A stretch of 62,230 bases of DNA, from NCBI GenBank assembly GCA_913031435.1, contig CAJWFD010000009.1, positions 1 through 62,230 on the forward strand, written 5' to 3'. The notes beneath the pieces were generated by a model. The model worked only from the letters and a program-made list of their open reading frames with translations, made no database searches and was not told the DNA's origin. Below, piece by piece: positions 17,972 through 26,700 of this stretch (positions within the stretch are counted from its first letter, which is position 1; each line of letters starts with the position of its first letter). The position numbers and the translations under genes were made by a program. Source of the DNA: an uncultured Cryomorphaceae bacterium. Lineage in GTDB: Bacteria > Bacteroidota > Bacteroidia > Flavobacteriales > Schleiferiaceae.

Positions 17972-18844
17972 ATGGCGTTCAACGAAAGTACAAACCGAAA
18001 TAAGGCACGTACCTGGACCATTGCGATCCACGTGCTTTTATTGTTGTGGTTTGCATTTACCGGGCTCAAGTATCAAGACCCACCCCCAGAAGAAGGTATT
18101 GCTATTAATTTCGGTTATGAAGAGAGCGGTAATGGCGATAATTCACAAGCGGCCGCTGTAACTCCTCCTCCACCTATTCCCGTTGAGACTCCGGTAGCTA
18201 CTCCTGTAGCGCAAGAAGAAGTGGTCACTCAAGATACTGAAGAGGCTCCTGTTATAGAAAAACCAAAAGAAAAGCCTGTCGAAGAAACACCCCAAGAGCC
18301 TGTAAAAGATGCTCCTAAAGAGAAGCCTACAAAAGAGCCTGTTTCTGATCTCATCCCTGATTCAGAACCACAACCCACAGCTGAAGAAATTGAGCAACAA
18401 GCACAGCAAGCTAAATTGGACAGGATGTTCAATACGAACAACAAAGGCTCAGGCACCGGTGAAGGCGAAACAACTGGCGGTGGCGATACAGGAGATCCAA
18501 ATGGAGACTTGAATTCACGTAGACGTACAGGAAACGGAGGGATCGGAGGCAATGGAAAATATTATATGTCCGGAAAACCTATCACTCTTCCTGAGCCAGA
18601 AACAGGTTGTAACTATGAAGGTGTTGTTGTTATTAAAATTGCTGTAGACGGCACGGGTAAGGTATTTGAAGCCGATTTAGCTCCCTACAATCAAATTCCT
18701 AATGGATTAGCCATGTCAAACTTTGGGTCGAATACTTGTTTGGTCAATAAGGCGCGATTAGCAGCCAACGCCTCAACATGGAGCGCTGATAACAGCAATC
18801 AGAGAAGAGTTGGCTTCATAGTCTATCGATTCGAACTACAATGA
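17972..18844 (+). CDS. TonB-like energy transducer
   Basis: A 290-residue protein with an N-terminal transmembrane helix (TWTIAIHVLLLLWFAFTG), a Pro/Glu/Lys-rich periplasm-spanning middle (about residues 60-150), a Gly-rich hinge and a C-terminal domain (YMSGKPITLPEPETGCNYEGVVVIKIAVDG) of the TonB C-terminal type. It would carry energy from ExbBD to outer-membrane receptors. ATG at 17972 directly follows the exbD stop. The C-terminal domain is somewhat divergent, so TolA-like use is possible. It overlaps folC by 4 nt (ATGA). Confidence 0.85.
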   Translation: MAFNESTNRNKARTWTIAIHVLLLLWFAFTGLKYQDPPPEEGIAINFGYEESGNGDNSQAAAVTPPPPIPVETPVATPVAQEEVVTQDTEEAPVIEKPKEKPVEETPQEPVKDAPKEKPTKEPVSDLIPDSEPQPTAEEIEQQAQQAKLDRMFNTNNKGSGTGEGETTGGGDTGDPNGDLNSRRRTGNGGIGGNGKYYMSGKPITLPEPETGCNYEGVVVIKIAVDGTGKVFEADLAPYNQIPNGLAMSNFGSNTCLVNKARLAANASTWSADNSNQRRVGFIVYRFELQ

Positions 18845-20043
18845 CCTATACAGAAGCTGTTGATTGGCTCTATGCAGCTGTTCCAAACTTCCAAAGGGAC
18901 GGTGGAAACAAGAATTATAAAATCAGCTTAGAAAGTCCAGAGGCTCTTTGGAATTACTTGGATAGGCCAAGCGATGGTATTCCTACCATTCATATTGCTG
19001 GAACAAATGGAAAAGGCTCTTCCGCGCATTTGATCTCTGCAGGTCTGCAAAGTATGGGCTGTAAAGTCGGCGTTTTTTCTTCTCCACATCTTTTCAACTT
19101 TAGAGAACGTGCGAAAATAGGAACTAAGATGGTTCCTGAGTCGTTTGTGGCGCAATGGGTTTCCCAGCATAGAGGTGAAGTTGAACAAAAAGGAAATAGC
19201 TTTTTCGAGTTAACCCTGATGCTCGCCATGAGCTGGTTTGAGGAACAAAAGGTTGATTGGATTATCCTAGAAACAGGTATGGGTGGGCGACTTGACGCGA
19301 CCACAATTTGTACCCCTGAAATTTGCTTAATAACTAACATTGGATTGGATCACAAGGAATGGCTGGGTAGCACTAGAGCGGCGATTGCACGCGAAAAGGC
19401 AGGCATTGTGAAGTTTGGAATTCCAGTTGTTATTGTAGAAGATGATCCGGAAACTTCATCCGTATTTATTCAAGTAGCGAAAGACAAAGGTGCTCCATTG
19501 TTTTGGGCTGAGCCATTTAACGCAATTAGTGACTTGGTCGGAGAATACCAGTCCTTAAACATCAAAGGCGCCGCTGCAGTTTTAAATTTACTACATCCTG
19601 AATTCCATGGCGTCTGGAGTGATGGCTTTAAGCGCGTATCTGACCTCACTGGTTTTTTTGGGCGCTGGTCGATAATCGGACATTCGCCCAGAATAGTTTG
19701 TGATACGGGACATAACTCCCATGCCTTTGTCCATTTGGTTGAGCAGGCAGAGAGAGAGTGTCTTGGAAGGATTCATTGGATATTAGGAGCCGCTGTAGAA
19801 AAGGACAGTAAAGCAATACTGTCTCTTTTACCAAAATCGTCTTCGTATTACTTTACTTCGTTCAGTAGTCCTAGGGGTAAAAGTGGAGAAGAGTTGGCGA
19901 AAGAAGCAGATCTCTTAGGACTCCATAGTACACATTTCACAGATGTAAATAGCGCATTGAGCGCAGCGAAAAAGGAAGCCACATCGGAAGACCTTATATT
20001 TATTGGCGGCAGTACATTTGTAATAGCAGATTTAGAATTATGA
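18841..20043 (+). CDS. folC: Bifunctional folylpolyglutamate synthase/dihydrofolate synthase
   Basis: A 400-residue Mur-ligase-like enzyme that joins glutamate to dihydropteroate/folates. The P-loop GTNGKGS is at 54-60; LETGMGGRLDAT, NIGLDHKEWLG and a REKAGIVK motif follow, then the C-terminal VCDTGHNSHAF segment. Length fits FolC. Start and stop codons overlap both neighbours by 4 nt (ATGA), so translation is probably coupled through tonB-folC and the next gene. Confidence 0.94.
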   Translation: MTYTEAVDWLYAAVPNFQRDGGNKNYKISLESPEALWNYLDRPSDGIPTIHIAGTNGKGSSAHLISAGLQSMGCKVGVFSSPHLFNFRERAKIGTKMVPESFVAQWVSQHRGEVEQKGNSFFELTLMLAMSWFEEQKVDWIILETGMGGRLDATTICTPEICLITNIGLDHKEWLGSTRAAIAREKAGIVKFGIPVVIVEDDPETSSVFIQVAKDKGAPLFWAEPFNAISDLVGEYQSLNIKGAAAVLNLLHPEFHGVWSDGFKRVSDLTGFFGRWSIIGHSPRIVCDTGHNSHAFVHLVEQAERECLGRIHWILGAAVEKDSKAILSLLPKSSSYYFTSFSSPRGKSGEELAKEADLLGLHSTHFTDVNSALSAAKKEATSEDLIFIGGSTFVIADLEL

Positions 20044-20627
20044 AAAACATTTTCCTCTTACTACTTTTCATCCCGTTGATCAGCAATGCTCAAACCGAAG
20101 AACTGAAACAACGCACCGCCCTTTTCTTATCAGAACAAGAGGGTAAATTCAAGGTAAAAGAACTCAATGGAAGCGAGCCGGATTATGGAGTGCTTCTCGA
20201 GACTCAATTCATACATCACGAATATTTTCAACTCAAGCAACTAGATAAAGAACTGAATGAACTAGGTAATCTTGTTCGCCCTAAATACGACTTGAGTACG
20301 TTTGCCTATGAGGATGAACAAGAGTTAATGTATGCTTTGAAATTTTGGTTCAAAGAGTTTATTGGGGGGAAACGAGTAACCCCAGGTCGAGATTATCGTA
20401 CCGTAGACCACGTAGATCCTGCTATTATTATTATAGGTAAGACCACTATTACTTTGCTAACCCTAAGTTGCTACGCTACCGATATAGAGGAGTTTAGAAA
20501 CTGGCGAAGCGCTATGCTAGGTGTTTTTGGCAGTCCGAGCGCCCGAGTTATAGAAATAGGATGTAATGGCCCCATAGAATGGACTAAAAACGCTCCAGAT
20601 CCAAAAGACCCTATTTGGAGACGATAA
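20040..20627 (+). CDS. Secreted protein of unknown function
   Basis: A 195-residue protein not recognised as a known family. It has a clear signal peptide (MKNIFLLLLFIPLISNAQ) and so is exported. The rest is charged and mixed, with an aromatic central segment (FWFKEFIGGK) and a single CNGP near the C terminus. No lipobox and no T9SS sorting domain are visible. It overlaps folC by 4 nt and is therefore probably translated with it; no functional link is apparent. It converges on rlmN (8 nt between stops). Confidence 0.75.
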   Translation: MKNIFLLLLFIPLISNAQTEELKQRTALFLSEQEGKFKVKELNGSEPDYGVLLETQFIHHEYFQLKQLDKELNELGNLVRPKYDLSTFAYEDEQELMYALKFWFKEFIGGKRVTPGRDYRTVDHVDPAIIIIGKTTITLLTLSCYATDIEEFRNWRSAMLGVFGSPSARVIEIGCNGPIEWTKNAPDPKDPIWRR

Positions 20628-20635
20628 AGAAATCA

Positions 20636-21685
20636 CTACTCCTCTACCTTATTAGCCAATTGTCCACAAGCCGCATCGATATCTTGTCCTCTAGAATGTC
20701 TGATCGTCGTTATGATACCTTTGCTCTCAAGAATATCTTTATACATGTCAACCGATTCCTGAGAAGCCTGGGTATATGGGCCATTATCAATCGGATTGTA
20801 CTGTATAATATTCACTTTAGTGGGGATGGCACCACAAAACTTAGCGAGCGCTTTGACATCTTGCTCGGTGTCGTTAAGATCCTTCCAAATCACATATTCA
20901 AAAGTCACCCCCCTACCGGTCTTCGCGTACCAATATTGTAAACTTTCACGGAGGTCAACTAACGTCGCACTTTTATGCGCTAATGGCATAAGTTTAGCAC
21001 GTTTCTCCTCAATCGCACTATGCAAAGATATGGCCAAGTTGAACTTGACTCCATCATCTGCCATCTTCTTGATAAGCTTAGGAACTCCGATAGTGCTTAG
21101 CGTGATTCTTCGAGGGGATAAACCTAGACCCTTAGGATCTGTTATTTTCTCTATGGCGGCAAGCACATTATTATAATTCAACAACGGCTCTCCCATACCC
21201 ATGAAAACAATATTCGTTAGGGGGCGGCCAAAATACTCCTTGCCTTGATTATGAATAACTACGACCTGGTCATAGATTTCATCTGGGCCAAGATTACGCA
21301 TGCGCTTTAAAGATGCCGTAGCACAGAAAGTACAATCAAGTGAGCAGCCAACCTGTGAGCTTACACAGGCTGTAATCCTTTTTTCCGTAGGGATGAGTAC
21401 TGATTCTACAAATGCACCATCATGAAGTTTAACGGCATTTTTGATCGTACCGTCTTTTGATCTTTGCATAAGATCAACCTCCAATAAATTAAAGTTGAAA
21501 TTAGCATTCAATAAAGTTCTGGTAGATTTACTCAGATTGGTCATCTCATCGAAATTTGAAGCGCTTTTTTGCCACAACCACTGGTATACTTGTTTGGCAC
21601 GAAATGACTGCTCATTATGTGCTTCAAAGAACTCAGTGATGGCTTCTTGACTCAGTCGTCGTATGTCCCGTTTCTTCTCAATCAT
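20636..21685 (-). CDS. rlmN: Dual-specificity 23S rRNA/tRNA adenine-C2 methyltransferase RlmN
   Basis: A 349-residue radical-SAM enzyme that methylates C2 of adenosine 2503 in 23S rRNA and adenosine 37 in some tRNAs. The radical-SAM cysteines are Cys114, Cys118 and Cys121 (GCSLDCTFCATA); the catalytic cysteine region near the C terminus reads DIDAACGQL. GMGEPLLNY is the SAM-binding GGE-like motif. The N terminus (KKRDIRRL...FRAKQVYQWLW) is typical, fixing the start at 21685. A -7 box lies only 5 nt upstream, suggesting a leaderless mRNA. Confidence 0.96.
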   Translation of the reverse strand: MIEKKRDIRRLSQEAITEFFEAHNEQSFRAKQVYQWLWQKSASNFDEMTNLSKSTRTLLNANFNFNLLEVDLMQRSKDGTIKNAVKLHDGAFVESVLIPTEKRITACVSSQVGCSLDCTFCATASLKRMRNLGPDEIYDQVVVIHNQGKEYFGRPLTNIVFMGMGEPLLNYNNVLAAIEKITDPKGLGLSPRRITLSTIGVPKLIKKMADDGVKFNLAISLHSAIEEKRAKLMPLAHKSATLVDLRESLQYWYAKTGRGVTFEYVIWKDLNDTEQDVKALAKFCGAIPTKVNIIQYNPIDNGPYTQASQESVDMYKDILESKGIITTIRHSRGQDIDAACGQLANKVEE

Positions 21686-21690
21686 GGAAG

Positions 21691-21698
21691 CAAAGATA
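21691..21698 (-). promoter_or_regulatory. -7 box immediately upstream of rlmN
   Basis: The minus strand reads TATCTTTG, a perfect TAnnTTTG box, ending 5 nt before the ATG. Transcription would begin at or next to the start codon. No matching -33 element was found. Confidence 0.55.
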
Positions 21699-21718
21699 CA
21701 TTCAAAGCAATTGCTGCC

Positions 21719-22145
21719 CTAGGGTAGATCTCTTTCAATAAGAACACCCATCTTACCCATATGGTAATACCTCATCGCCTCCATAATCTCAGTTTGATTA
21801 TTCATAACAAACGGGCTATAGCTCTCCACCTTTTCTTGAATAGGCAAAGCGCTTACAAAGAGTATTTTACTGGATTTAGAAGGATTTAGCGTATAGGTTC
21901 CACAAGATATATGATACAGCATATGTTCTTCTAATATCCCGTATCCCTGTATTAATCCTCATCCACTTAGACAGCACAATAAACCATTTTCGCCTTCCCG
22001 AACTTCAAAAGTCAGCGGTATAGTGATGAATCAATAAAAATGGACTTATTTGATCCACAGATTGGGTTGGAAGCGTTTGCTTGAATGGTATGTTTCCCAT
22101 CATCACTCCATTTTATGTGCGGGGAATGCAAGCAATATTGGCGTC
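21719..22145 (-). pseudogene. Decayed pirin-family gene remnant
   Basis: This 500-bp gap between rlmN and the HAD gene holds the C-terminal half of a pirin (cupin) gene. From about 22145 one frame reads RQYCLHSPHIKWSDDGKH and ends SSLYR-stop. A shifted frame continues PLTFEVREGENGLL, meets an in-frame TGA (at about 21958), then runs on as GLIQGYGILEEHMLYHISCG and ends with the pirin C-terminal pattern (ESYSPFVMNNQTEI). So there is one frameshift and one nonsense codon, and the metal-binding N-terminal half is gone. An open frame 21719-21922 survives but would encode only 67 residues. Assignment rests on the C-terminal pattern. Confidence 0.6.
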
Positions 22146-22186
22146 AGTCTATATTTAATATTTACGATAAATTCATAATGTCCAAT

Positions 22187-22882
22187 TTAAAGGATGTCTA
22201 ACAACTCTTTAAGTCGAGAAATTTCAAAAGTCAGTTTTTCTCTATGTGGGTTTTTGTTTGGGTTATAGTATACTTGATCTATACCCTGCTCCCGAGCTCC
22301 TATACAATCAGCAATAAGATTATCACCTATCATGAGACTATCCTTACGCTGCGCCGCCGCCATCTGAAGTGCCTTTCTGAAGATCTTGGCATCGGGCTTA
22401 TTTACACCCACTTGATCACTACACAGTAAAACATTGAAAAGTGGTTCTAAGCCGCTTTCCGAAAACTTAATTTGCTGACTCTCACGAAAACCGTTGGTTA
22501 TTATATGAAGGATATATCCTTTTTCTTTTAGAACATGCAGTACTTCACGAGCATCATCAATTAAGTGATTTTGATAAGGAGTTTCATGAATATACCGCGT
22601 TTCTAATGTCCACGCGACCTTCGGAGCTAAAACACCAAAGTGCTCAAACGTTTCTTTAAACCTGGATTCGCGAAGACCTTGTTTGTCTATTTCGCCTTTC
22701 CGGTACATCTCCCACTTCAATTCGTTAATAACGATGTACTTGCTGAAAAAATCAGTGAATTCTGGAAGCCCTATCTCCGCGAGTTTTAAATCTATAAATA
22801 GGTTACGCAAAGACATTTCAGAATTTTTCTCAAAGTCCCATAATGTGTGGTCCCAATCAAAGAAGAGGTGTTTATATTTCAT
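22187..22882 (-). CDS. HAD family hydrolase, YjjG-like
   Basis: A 231-residue haloacid-dehalogenase phosphatase. Motif I is FFDWDHTLWD with nucleophile Asp9 and Asp11; motif II is IITNGF; motif III Lys lies in NKPDAKIF; motif IV is GDNLIAD. The helical cap and length resemble YjjG-type nucleotidases of non-canonical pyrimidine nucleotides, but a sugar-phosphate substrate is possible given its place at the end of a glycan-like operon. Its ATG abuts the stop codon of the upstream gene. Confidence 0.88.
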   Translation of the reverse strand: MKYKHLFFDWDHTLWDFEKNSEMSLRNLFIDLKLAEIGLPEFTDFFSKYIVINELKWEMYRKGEIDKQGLRESRFKETFEHFGVLAPKVAWTLETRYIHETPYQNHLIDDAREVLHVLKEKGYILHIITNGFRESQQIKFSESGLEPLFNVLLCSDQVGVNKPDAKIFRKALQMAAAQRKDSLMIGDNLIADCIGAREQGIDQVYYNPNKNPHREKLTFEISRLKELLDIL

Positions 22883-23815
22883 TTAATAGGTTGAATTAGG
22901 TTTAAACAGACACGCCCAAAATGGCAACCTGTTCTCTATGTGCATATAAAAAGGTTCGTTCTTAGCGCCAAAACCAGTATAGAATCTTGATAGGCCAGGT
23001 AGGCTACTTCCCTCGAAGTCTATAACATGTTTAGATCCAGCAACCGTTTGGATATGCTGGTCAATTAGCCATGCACTAACACCATTATCCTTACCCCACT
23101 CACTGGTGGCGTTCAATAATAGAGTTGTTCTTCCTTCCCAGTCAATCCAGCATTGAGCACCGGCAAGCTGATTGTACTCATCTCGAACAGCATAAAGACG
23201 CGCTCTTTTTTGATAGCTACAAAATTCCAAGAGTGTCGTTAGACGATCAAGTTTCTCCGATGAGATGCCTGTTTTATCCTGAGTTGTCGTTTGCCAAAGC
23301 GCGACAGCCTCTTTAACGGTCGTCCAAGATGTCCACTCTAATTGCAATTGATTGGCCTTCTTTATACTTCTCTTATTTTGACTAGAATATTTCGAAATCA
23401 AATCTTTATAGGGCAGCGAAGCGTCAATAACCAGGTTTGCAAATTCTTTTGGCTTCCAATCCTCATACAATGAAGTACCAGGGCTTAGGAAAAACTCTCC
23501 ATATACCATATGATCCATAGCACTCTCAATCAAAGATTTCGACCATTCCGGTGTCATGGGTATCCGGGAATACGGTCCTGTGGACTGCGTTCCAAATGGA
23601 CGAGTCGAAAATTTAAATCTATTTTTAACACGTGGGAAAACTGGCATAACCACGTCATAATCGCCATATACGAGTGCGTCCCAGTTGTCTGACAACCAGT
23701 TTAAATACCAACTAAATCCATACGGTTGCGGAAACTCGACAGAGGACACACACCTATCCCAACGCTCGAAGTCTATGTCTTGATGGGGTATATACTTAAA
23801 CTTGTGCAGCATCAA
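22883..23815 (-). CDS. FemAB/GNAT-like acyltransferase-fold protein
   Basis: A 310-residue soluble protein resembling Bacteroidota proteins with a tandem GNAT (FemAB-like) fold. Visible hallmarks are the N-terminal FPQPYGFSWYLNWL, a mid-protein basic helix SSQNKRSIKKANQL, and a C-terminal VIDFEGSSLPGLSRFYTGFGA motif that closes the acyl-acceptor site in such proteins. FemAB proteins add amino acids or acyl groups to envelope precursors; the substrate here is unknown. It overlaps the upstream deacetylase-like gene by 20 nt and abuts the HAD gene. Confidence 0.72.
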   Translation of the reverse strand: MMLHKFKYIPHQDIDFERWDRCVSSVEFPQPYGFSWYLNWLSDNWDALVYGDYDVVMPVFPRVKNRFKFSTRPFGTQSTGPYSRIPMTPEWSKSLIESAMDHMVYGEFFLSPGTSLYEDWKPKEFANLVIDASLPYKDLISKYSSQNKRSIKKANQLQLEWTSWTTVKEAVALWQTTTQDKTGISSEKLDRLTTLLEFCSYQKRARLYAVRDEYNQLAGAQCWIDWEGRTTLLLNATSEWGKDNGVSAWLIDQHIQTVAGSKHVIDFEGSSLPGLSRFYTGFGAKNEPFYMHIENRLPFWACLFKPNSTY

Positions 23816-25100
23816 TAAATTCTTTGTAAACCTGAACCCATCCTTGAGTGTCTGGCTCTATTTCACCAAATGTTCTGTTGTGCCAAACCGTGATCAACTC
23901 ACCACCAACTTCTTTGACTTTTTCTGGCCAATTCTTCATTTGCTCTAACGACTCTTTTGGACCTTTTTTTTGATACATATAGTAGGTCGTATCCATAAAA
24001 ACGAAAGGATGAATAACCAGTGGTAATTCCGCCTCCAATTCTAAATCATAAAAAGTAAAGGGTGTAACCAAGCTGGCTCTAAATCCAGCTACCTCAGCAT
24101 AGCCCATGCTATGGTCATGGGTAATTCCAAGATCTAATAATGTCCTAAACGTGTGCGGCATTCTCATTTTCAAATAATGTTGTCGAGATTGCCTAACCGG
24201 TTGTCTCAGAACCTCTTGGAGGTTATTTAGTTCTTTAGAAACAAACAGCTCTTGGCTGTCAGACGCGTAGCTAGGATGAATCCCTACTTCCGACCAATCA
24301 GATATCTCACGAAGTTTTATCGCCGCTTCAGTACTATATGGACTTACATTTCTATCATTTCTTCCAAACTCTGCAAAGAGCATGAAGTAAAGCATCGAGA
24401 TTTGGTGCTTTTTATTCCAATTTCGTTGCTTTCTAAACGTATCAAAGGGATCTCGTTGTACACCCAACAACGCCATCAATCTGGCTCTAAGTCGTTTGAA
24501 ATCCAGCTGCGTAATATCTCCAGCTATGGCCCCCATGGTGCGCAGAGCTCCCTTTCCTTTGTAGGCAAATAGATTATCTATGTCTACCGAACTGGTATAG
24601 GTGTAATATTGTTTCAATTCAAATTGAGCACCGATCCAAAGCTTTCCAATCTTTAGCGCCCATTCGTTAATTAATGGACGTTCTAAGAAACCGTGATGGC
24701 TCGCAAAACTTTCACTTGCAGGAAAACGACCATGCTGGTCCGCAATAAATGGCAAGTATTCTTCGTATCGAGATGCTAAGAAAAAAGCAGCTGCTAGTGG
24801 GTCAAAGGGTAAATCGCCCATAGATCGCTGACAAAATATAGGCAGCTCTTCCCATGTTGTGCAATAGAATTCCTGATCTACGAGTTCCTTCTCCCAAAGC
24901 AGGCCTTGAGGAGAGATGTGTACCGAATCTTCTATCGGCGTTGGGCTATAATTAATCTTTATTCCCTCAGCAGAGGAGAACGCCTCTAGATCAGAATAGT
25001 GAATTACCTTAACTCTCATTGCGGAGGTAAAAAGCACCTTTGACGCCCATCGAAATCTAGGTGTATCCTGGGCGCTATATAGGGAGATTATGGCATCCAT
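23796..25100 (-). CDS. Polysaccharide deacetylase-like protein
   Basis: A 434-residue protein with an N-terminal domain (about 1-155) and a C-terminal NodB-like deacetylase region. Candidate metal-site motifs are SVDIDNLFAY (about residue 170), GIHPSYASDS (HPSY, like the H-x3-S/T motif) and RQHYLKMR, followed by THDHSMGYAEVAGFRA, VIHPFVFMD and VWHNRTF. Such enzymes remove acetyl groups from carbohydrate polymers or glycolipids. No signal peptide is apparent, so it may act in the cytoplasm on precursors. It overlaps the SDR gene by 13 nt and the FemAB-like gene by 20 nt. Confidence 0.78.
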   Translation of the reverse strand: MDAIISLYSAQDTPRFRWASKVLFTSAMRVKVIHYSDLEAFSSAEGIKINYSPTPIEDSVHISPQGLLWEKELVDQEFYCTTWEELPIFCQRSMGDLPFDPLAAAFFLASRYEEYLPFIADQHGRFPASESFASHHGFLERPLINEWALKIGKLWIGAQFELKQYYTYTSSVDIDNLFAYKGKGALRTMGAIAGDITQLDFKRLRARLMALLGVQRDPFDTFRKQRNWNKKHQISMLYFMLFAEFGRNDRNVSPYSTEAAIKLREISDWSEVGIHPSYASDSQELFVSKELNNLQEVLRQPVRQSRQHYLKMRMPHTFRTLLDLGITHDHSMGYAEVAGFRASLVTPFTFYDLELEAELPLVIHPFVFMDTTYYMYQKKGPKESLEQMKNWPEKVKEVGGELITVWHNRTFGEIEPDTQGWVQVYKEFIDAAQV

Positions 25101-25804
25101 TGTCCGCCATTTACATGTAGGGTCTGACCAGTGGTGTAGGGACTGTTAATCAACAGCTCCACATAAGAAGCTATTTGCGCAGCAGCACCAAACTGGCCAG
25201 AAGGAATCGTAGTTAGAATTTCATCTAGCATGGGTTGAGGAACATCGTTTAGCATTCCTGCCTTCATGTACCCGTAGGCAATTGTATTCGCTGTAACACC
25301 TTTTGAGGCGGTGTCTATTGCTACTCCCCGGACATATCCTTCGAGCGCACTTTTACTTGCTGCGTAACCACTAGTACCAAAGGAAGGTTTGTGTGCCACC
25401 ACAGAACTCACGCAAATTATACGCCCAAAATTCTGCTCGCGCATATGGGTCAATACTTTTTGAGTACATCGAACAGCTGTATAGAAGTTGGTTTCAAATA
25501 GGTCGTGCATTTGCTCCACGGTTAATTTCCAAGCAGGAGCAGCATGCGCAACTCCTGCGTTATTTATAAGAACATCCGCTCCGCCTAAATCGTTCACCCA
25601 GTCAAACAGGACATCTACTTGTTTCTGGTCGCATAAATCAGCCGCGAATACCTCAGCATCAATAGATTCCTCCGATAAAAACGACGTTAAGGAATTGATG
25701 CTACTTTTTGTAGTAAGTAAAAGGCGATAACCTCGCTTATAAAGCAATGGAATGATCGCCCTGCTTATACCGCCACCTGCACCTGTGATCAAAATTGTTT
25801 TCAT
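25088..25804 (-). CDS. SDR family oxidoreductase (FabG-like)
   Basis: A 238-residue classical short-chain dehydrogenase with TGAGGGIS (7-14), NNAG (81-84), Ser133/134, Tyr147 and Lys151, and the C-terminal VNGGQW pattern of FabG-like reductases. It could reduce a 3-keto-acyl or a keto-sugar; context favours a role in making or modifying a surface molecule. It overlaps the acetyltransferase gene by 4 nt (ATGA) and the next gene by 13 nt. Confidence 0.88.
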   Translation of the reverse strand: MKTILITGAGGGISRAIIPLLYKRGYRLLLTTKSSINSLTSFLSEESIDAEVFAADLCDQKQVDVLFDWVNDLGGADVLINNAGVAHAAPAWKLTVEQMHDLFETNFYTAVRCTQKVLTHMREQNFGRIICVSSVVAHKPSFGTSGYAASKSALEGYVRGVAIDTASKGVTANTIAYGYMKAGMLNDVPQPMLDEILTTIPSGQFGAAAQIASYVELLINSPYTTGQTLHVNGGQWMP

Positions 25805-26700
25805 GAGCCTTCAGGAGTATACATGGTTACACCATTACGAGAGTACTCCTCCAAAAGTATGGATTTCATTTTAGCCGCATCCACTAAAAGCGATGGGGCA
25901 TCTCCTATGACAACTCTTCGTAAGGCACCGCTACGTTCTAATATGGGGATAAGCCCATCGCAAAGACGACGTTTACTCATTGTTGGGTTGTGTACTTTAG
26001 TGAGGCAATCTACTGTACGTGAACCAGATAATTTAATCTTGAAGAGCTTACTGTTTTCAAGATATATAGGAAACTTGAATATGGCAGCGCCAATAGCATC
26101 TTCTATCACATGTAAACTGGTACCGGAGTTGATCAACGTAGTACCTATATAAAGGATTTGTCCCCCTTGTTCCATGTGTTTATACCATGGACTATTTAAC
26201 CCATAAGACGTTCCGTCCGTATGATGCGCACTTGTGTAGTATTTAGCTTTAGGACCCATTGCTGAAACAGGCTCCAACGGGTGAGCACTCCGATGTGTTG
26301 CCACGTTAGACCTAAAATATTCTGTAACTGCACCCATTTTTGATGGCGTATTTTCCGGATCATACAACGCCAATTCGTGCTCCGCCTGAAGGGAATCTAC
26401 AGGGCTAGTAGGCATAAGCAGTGTTGCGTTTGTATCTAGTGATGCTATCAAGGCTCGCACTACACCCTGTGGACCACCCTCTACATATCCTATAGCACTT
26501 AGTGCACTATGAACCATTAAATCTTTGTGAGGATCAATTCCTGCATTCAGTATGGACGCATGTAACGATTCCTTATTCCAAGTCTGACCAGCCGCTTTTA
26601 AGCTCTCTAAAGACTTACGCTTTGCTTTTTTCTTTCTTATTCGATTCCACTGAAGTAAACCAGCGGGAAGTAAAGACCTAACTATATTTTTCACGTTCAT
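25801..26700 (-). CDS. AAC(3)-family N-acetyltransferase
   Basis: A 299-residue protein of the aminoglycoside 3-N-acetyltransferase/YokD fold. Family signatures are LMVHSALSAIGYVEGGPQGV (about 60-80), MPTSPVDS, RSAHPLEPVSAMG and HHTDGTSYGLNSPW, the last carrying the likely active-site His. Chromosomal family members often act on sugars or other amines rather than antibiotics, and the neighbours (SDR, deacetylase-like, FemAB-like) point to a glycan or lipid precursor. The C terminus overlaps the SDR start by 4 nt; the N terminus overlaps the toroid gene by 23 nt. Confidence 0.82.
   Translation of the reverse strand: MNVKNIVRSLLPAGLLQWNRIRKKKAKRKSLESLKAAGQTWNKESLHASILNAGIDPHKDLMVHSALSAIGYVEGGPQGVVRALIASLDTNATLLMPTSPVDSLQAEHELALYDPENTPSKMGAVTEYFRSNVATHRSAHPLEPVSAMGPKAKYYTSAHHTDGTSYGLNSPWYKHMEQGGQILYIGTTLINSGTSLHVIEDAIGAAIFKFPIYLENSKLFKIKLSGSRTVDCLTKVHNPTMSKRRLCDGLIPILERSGALRRVVIGDAPSLLVDAAKMKSILLEEYSRNGVTMYTPEGS

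Noticed and set aside
25801-26700. Aminoglycoside resistance gene
   Set aside because: The AAC(3) fold is clear, but the gene is embedded by overlaps in an envelope-type operon with no mobile signs; a resistance role is not supported.
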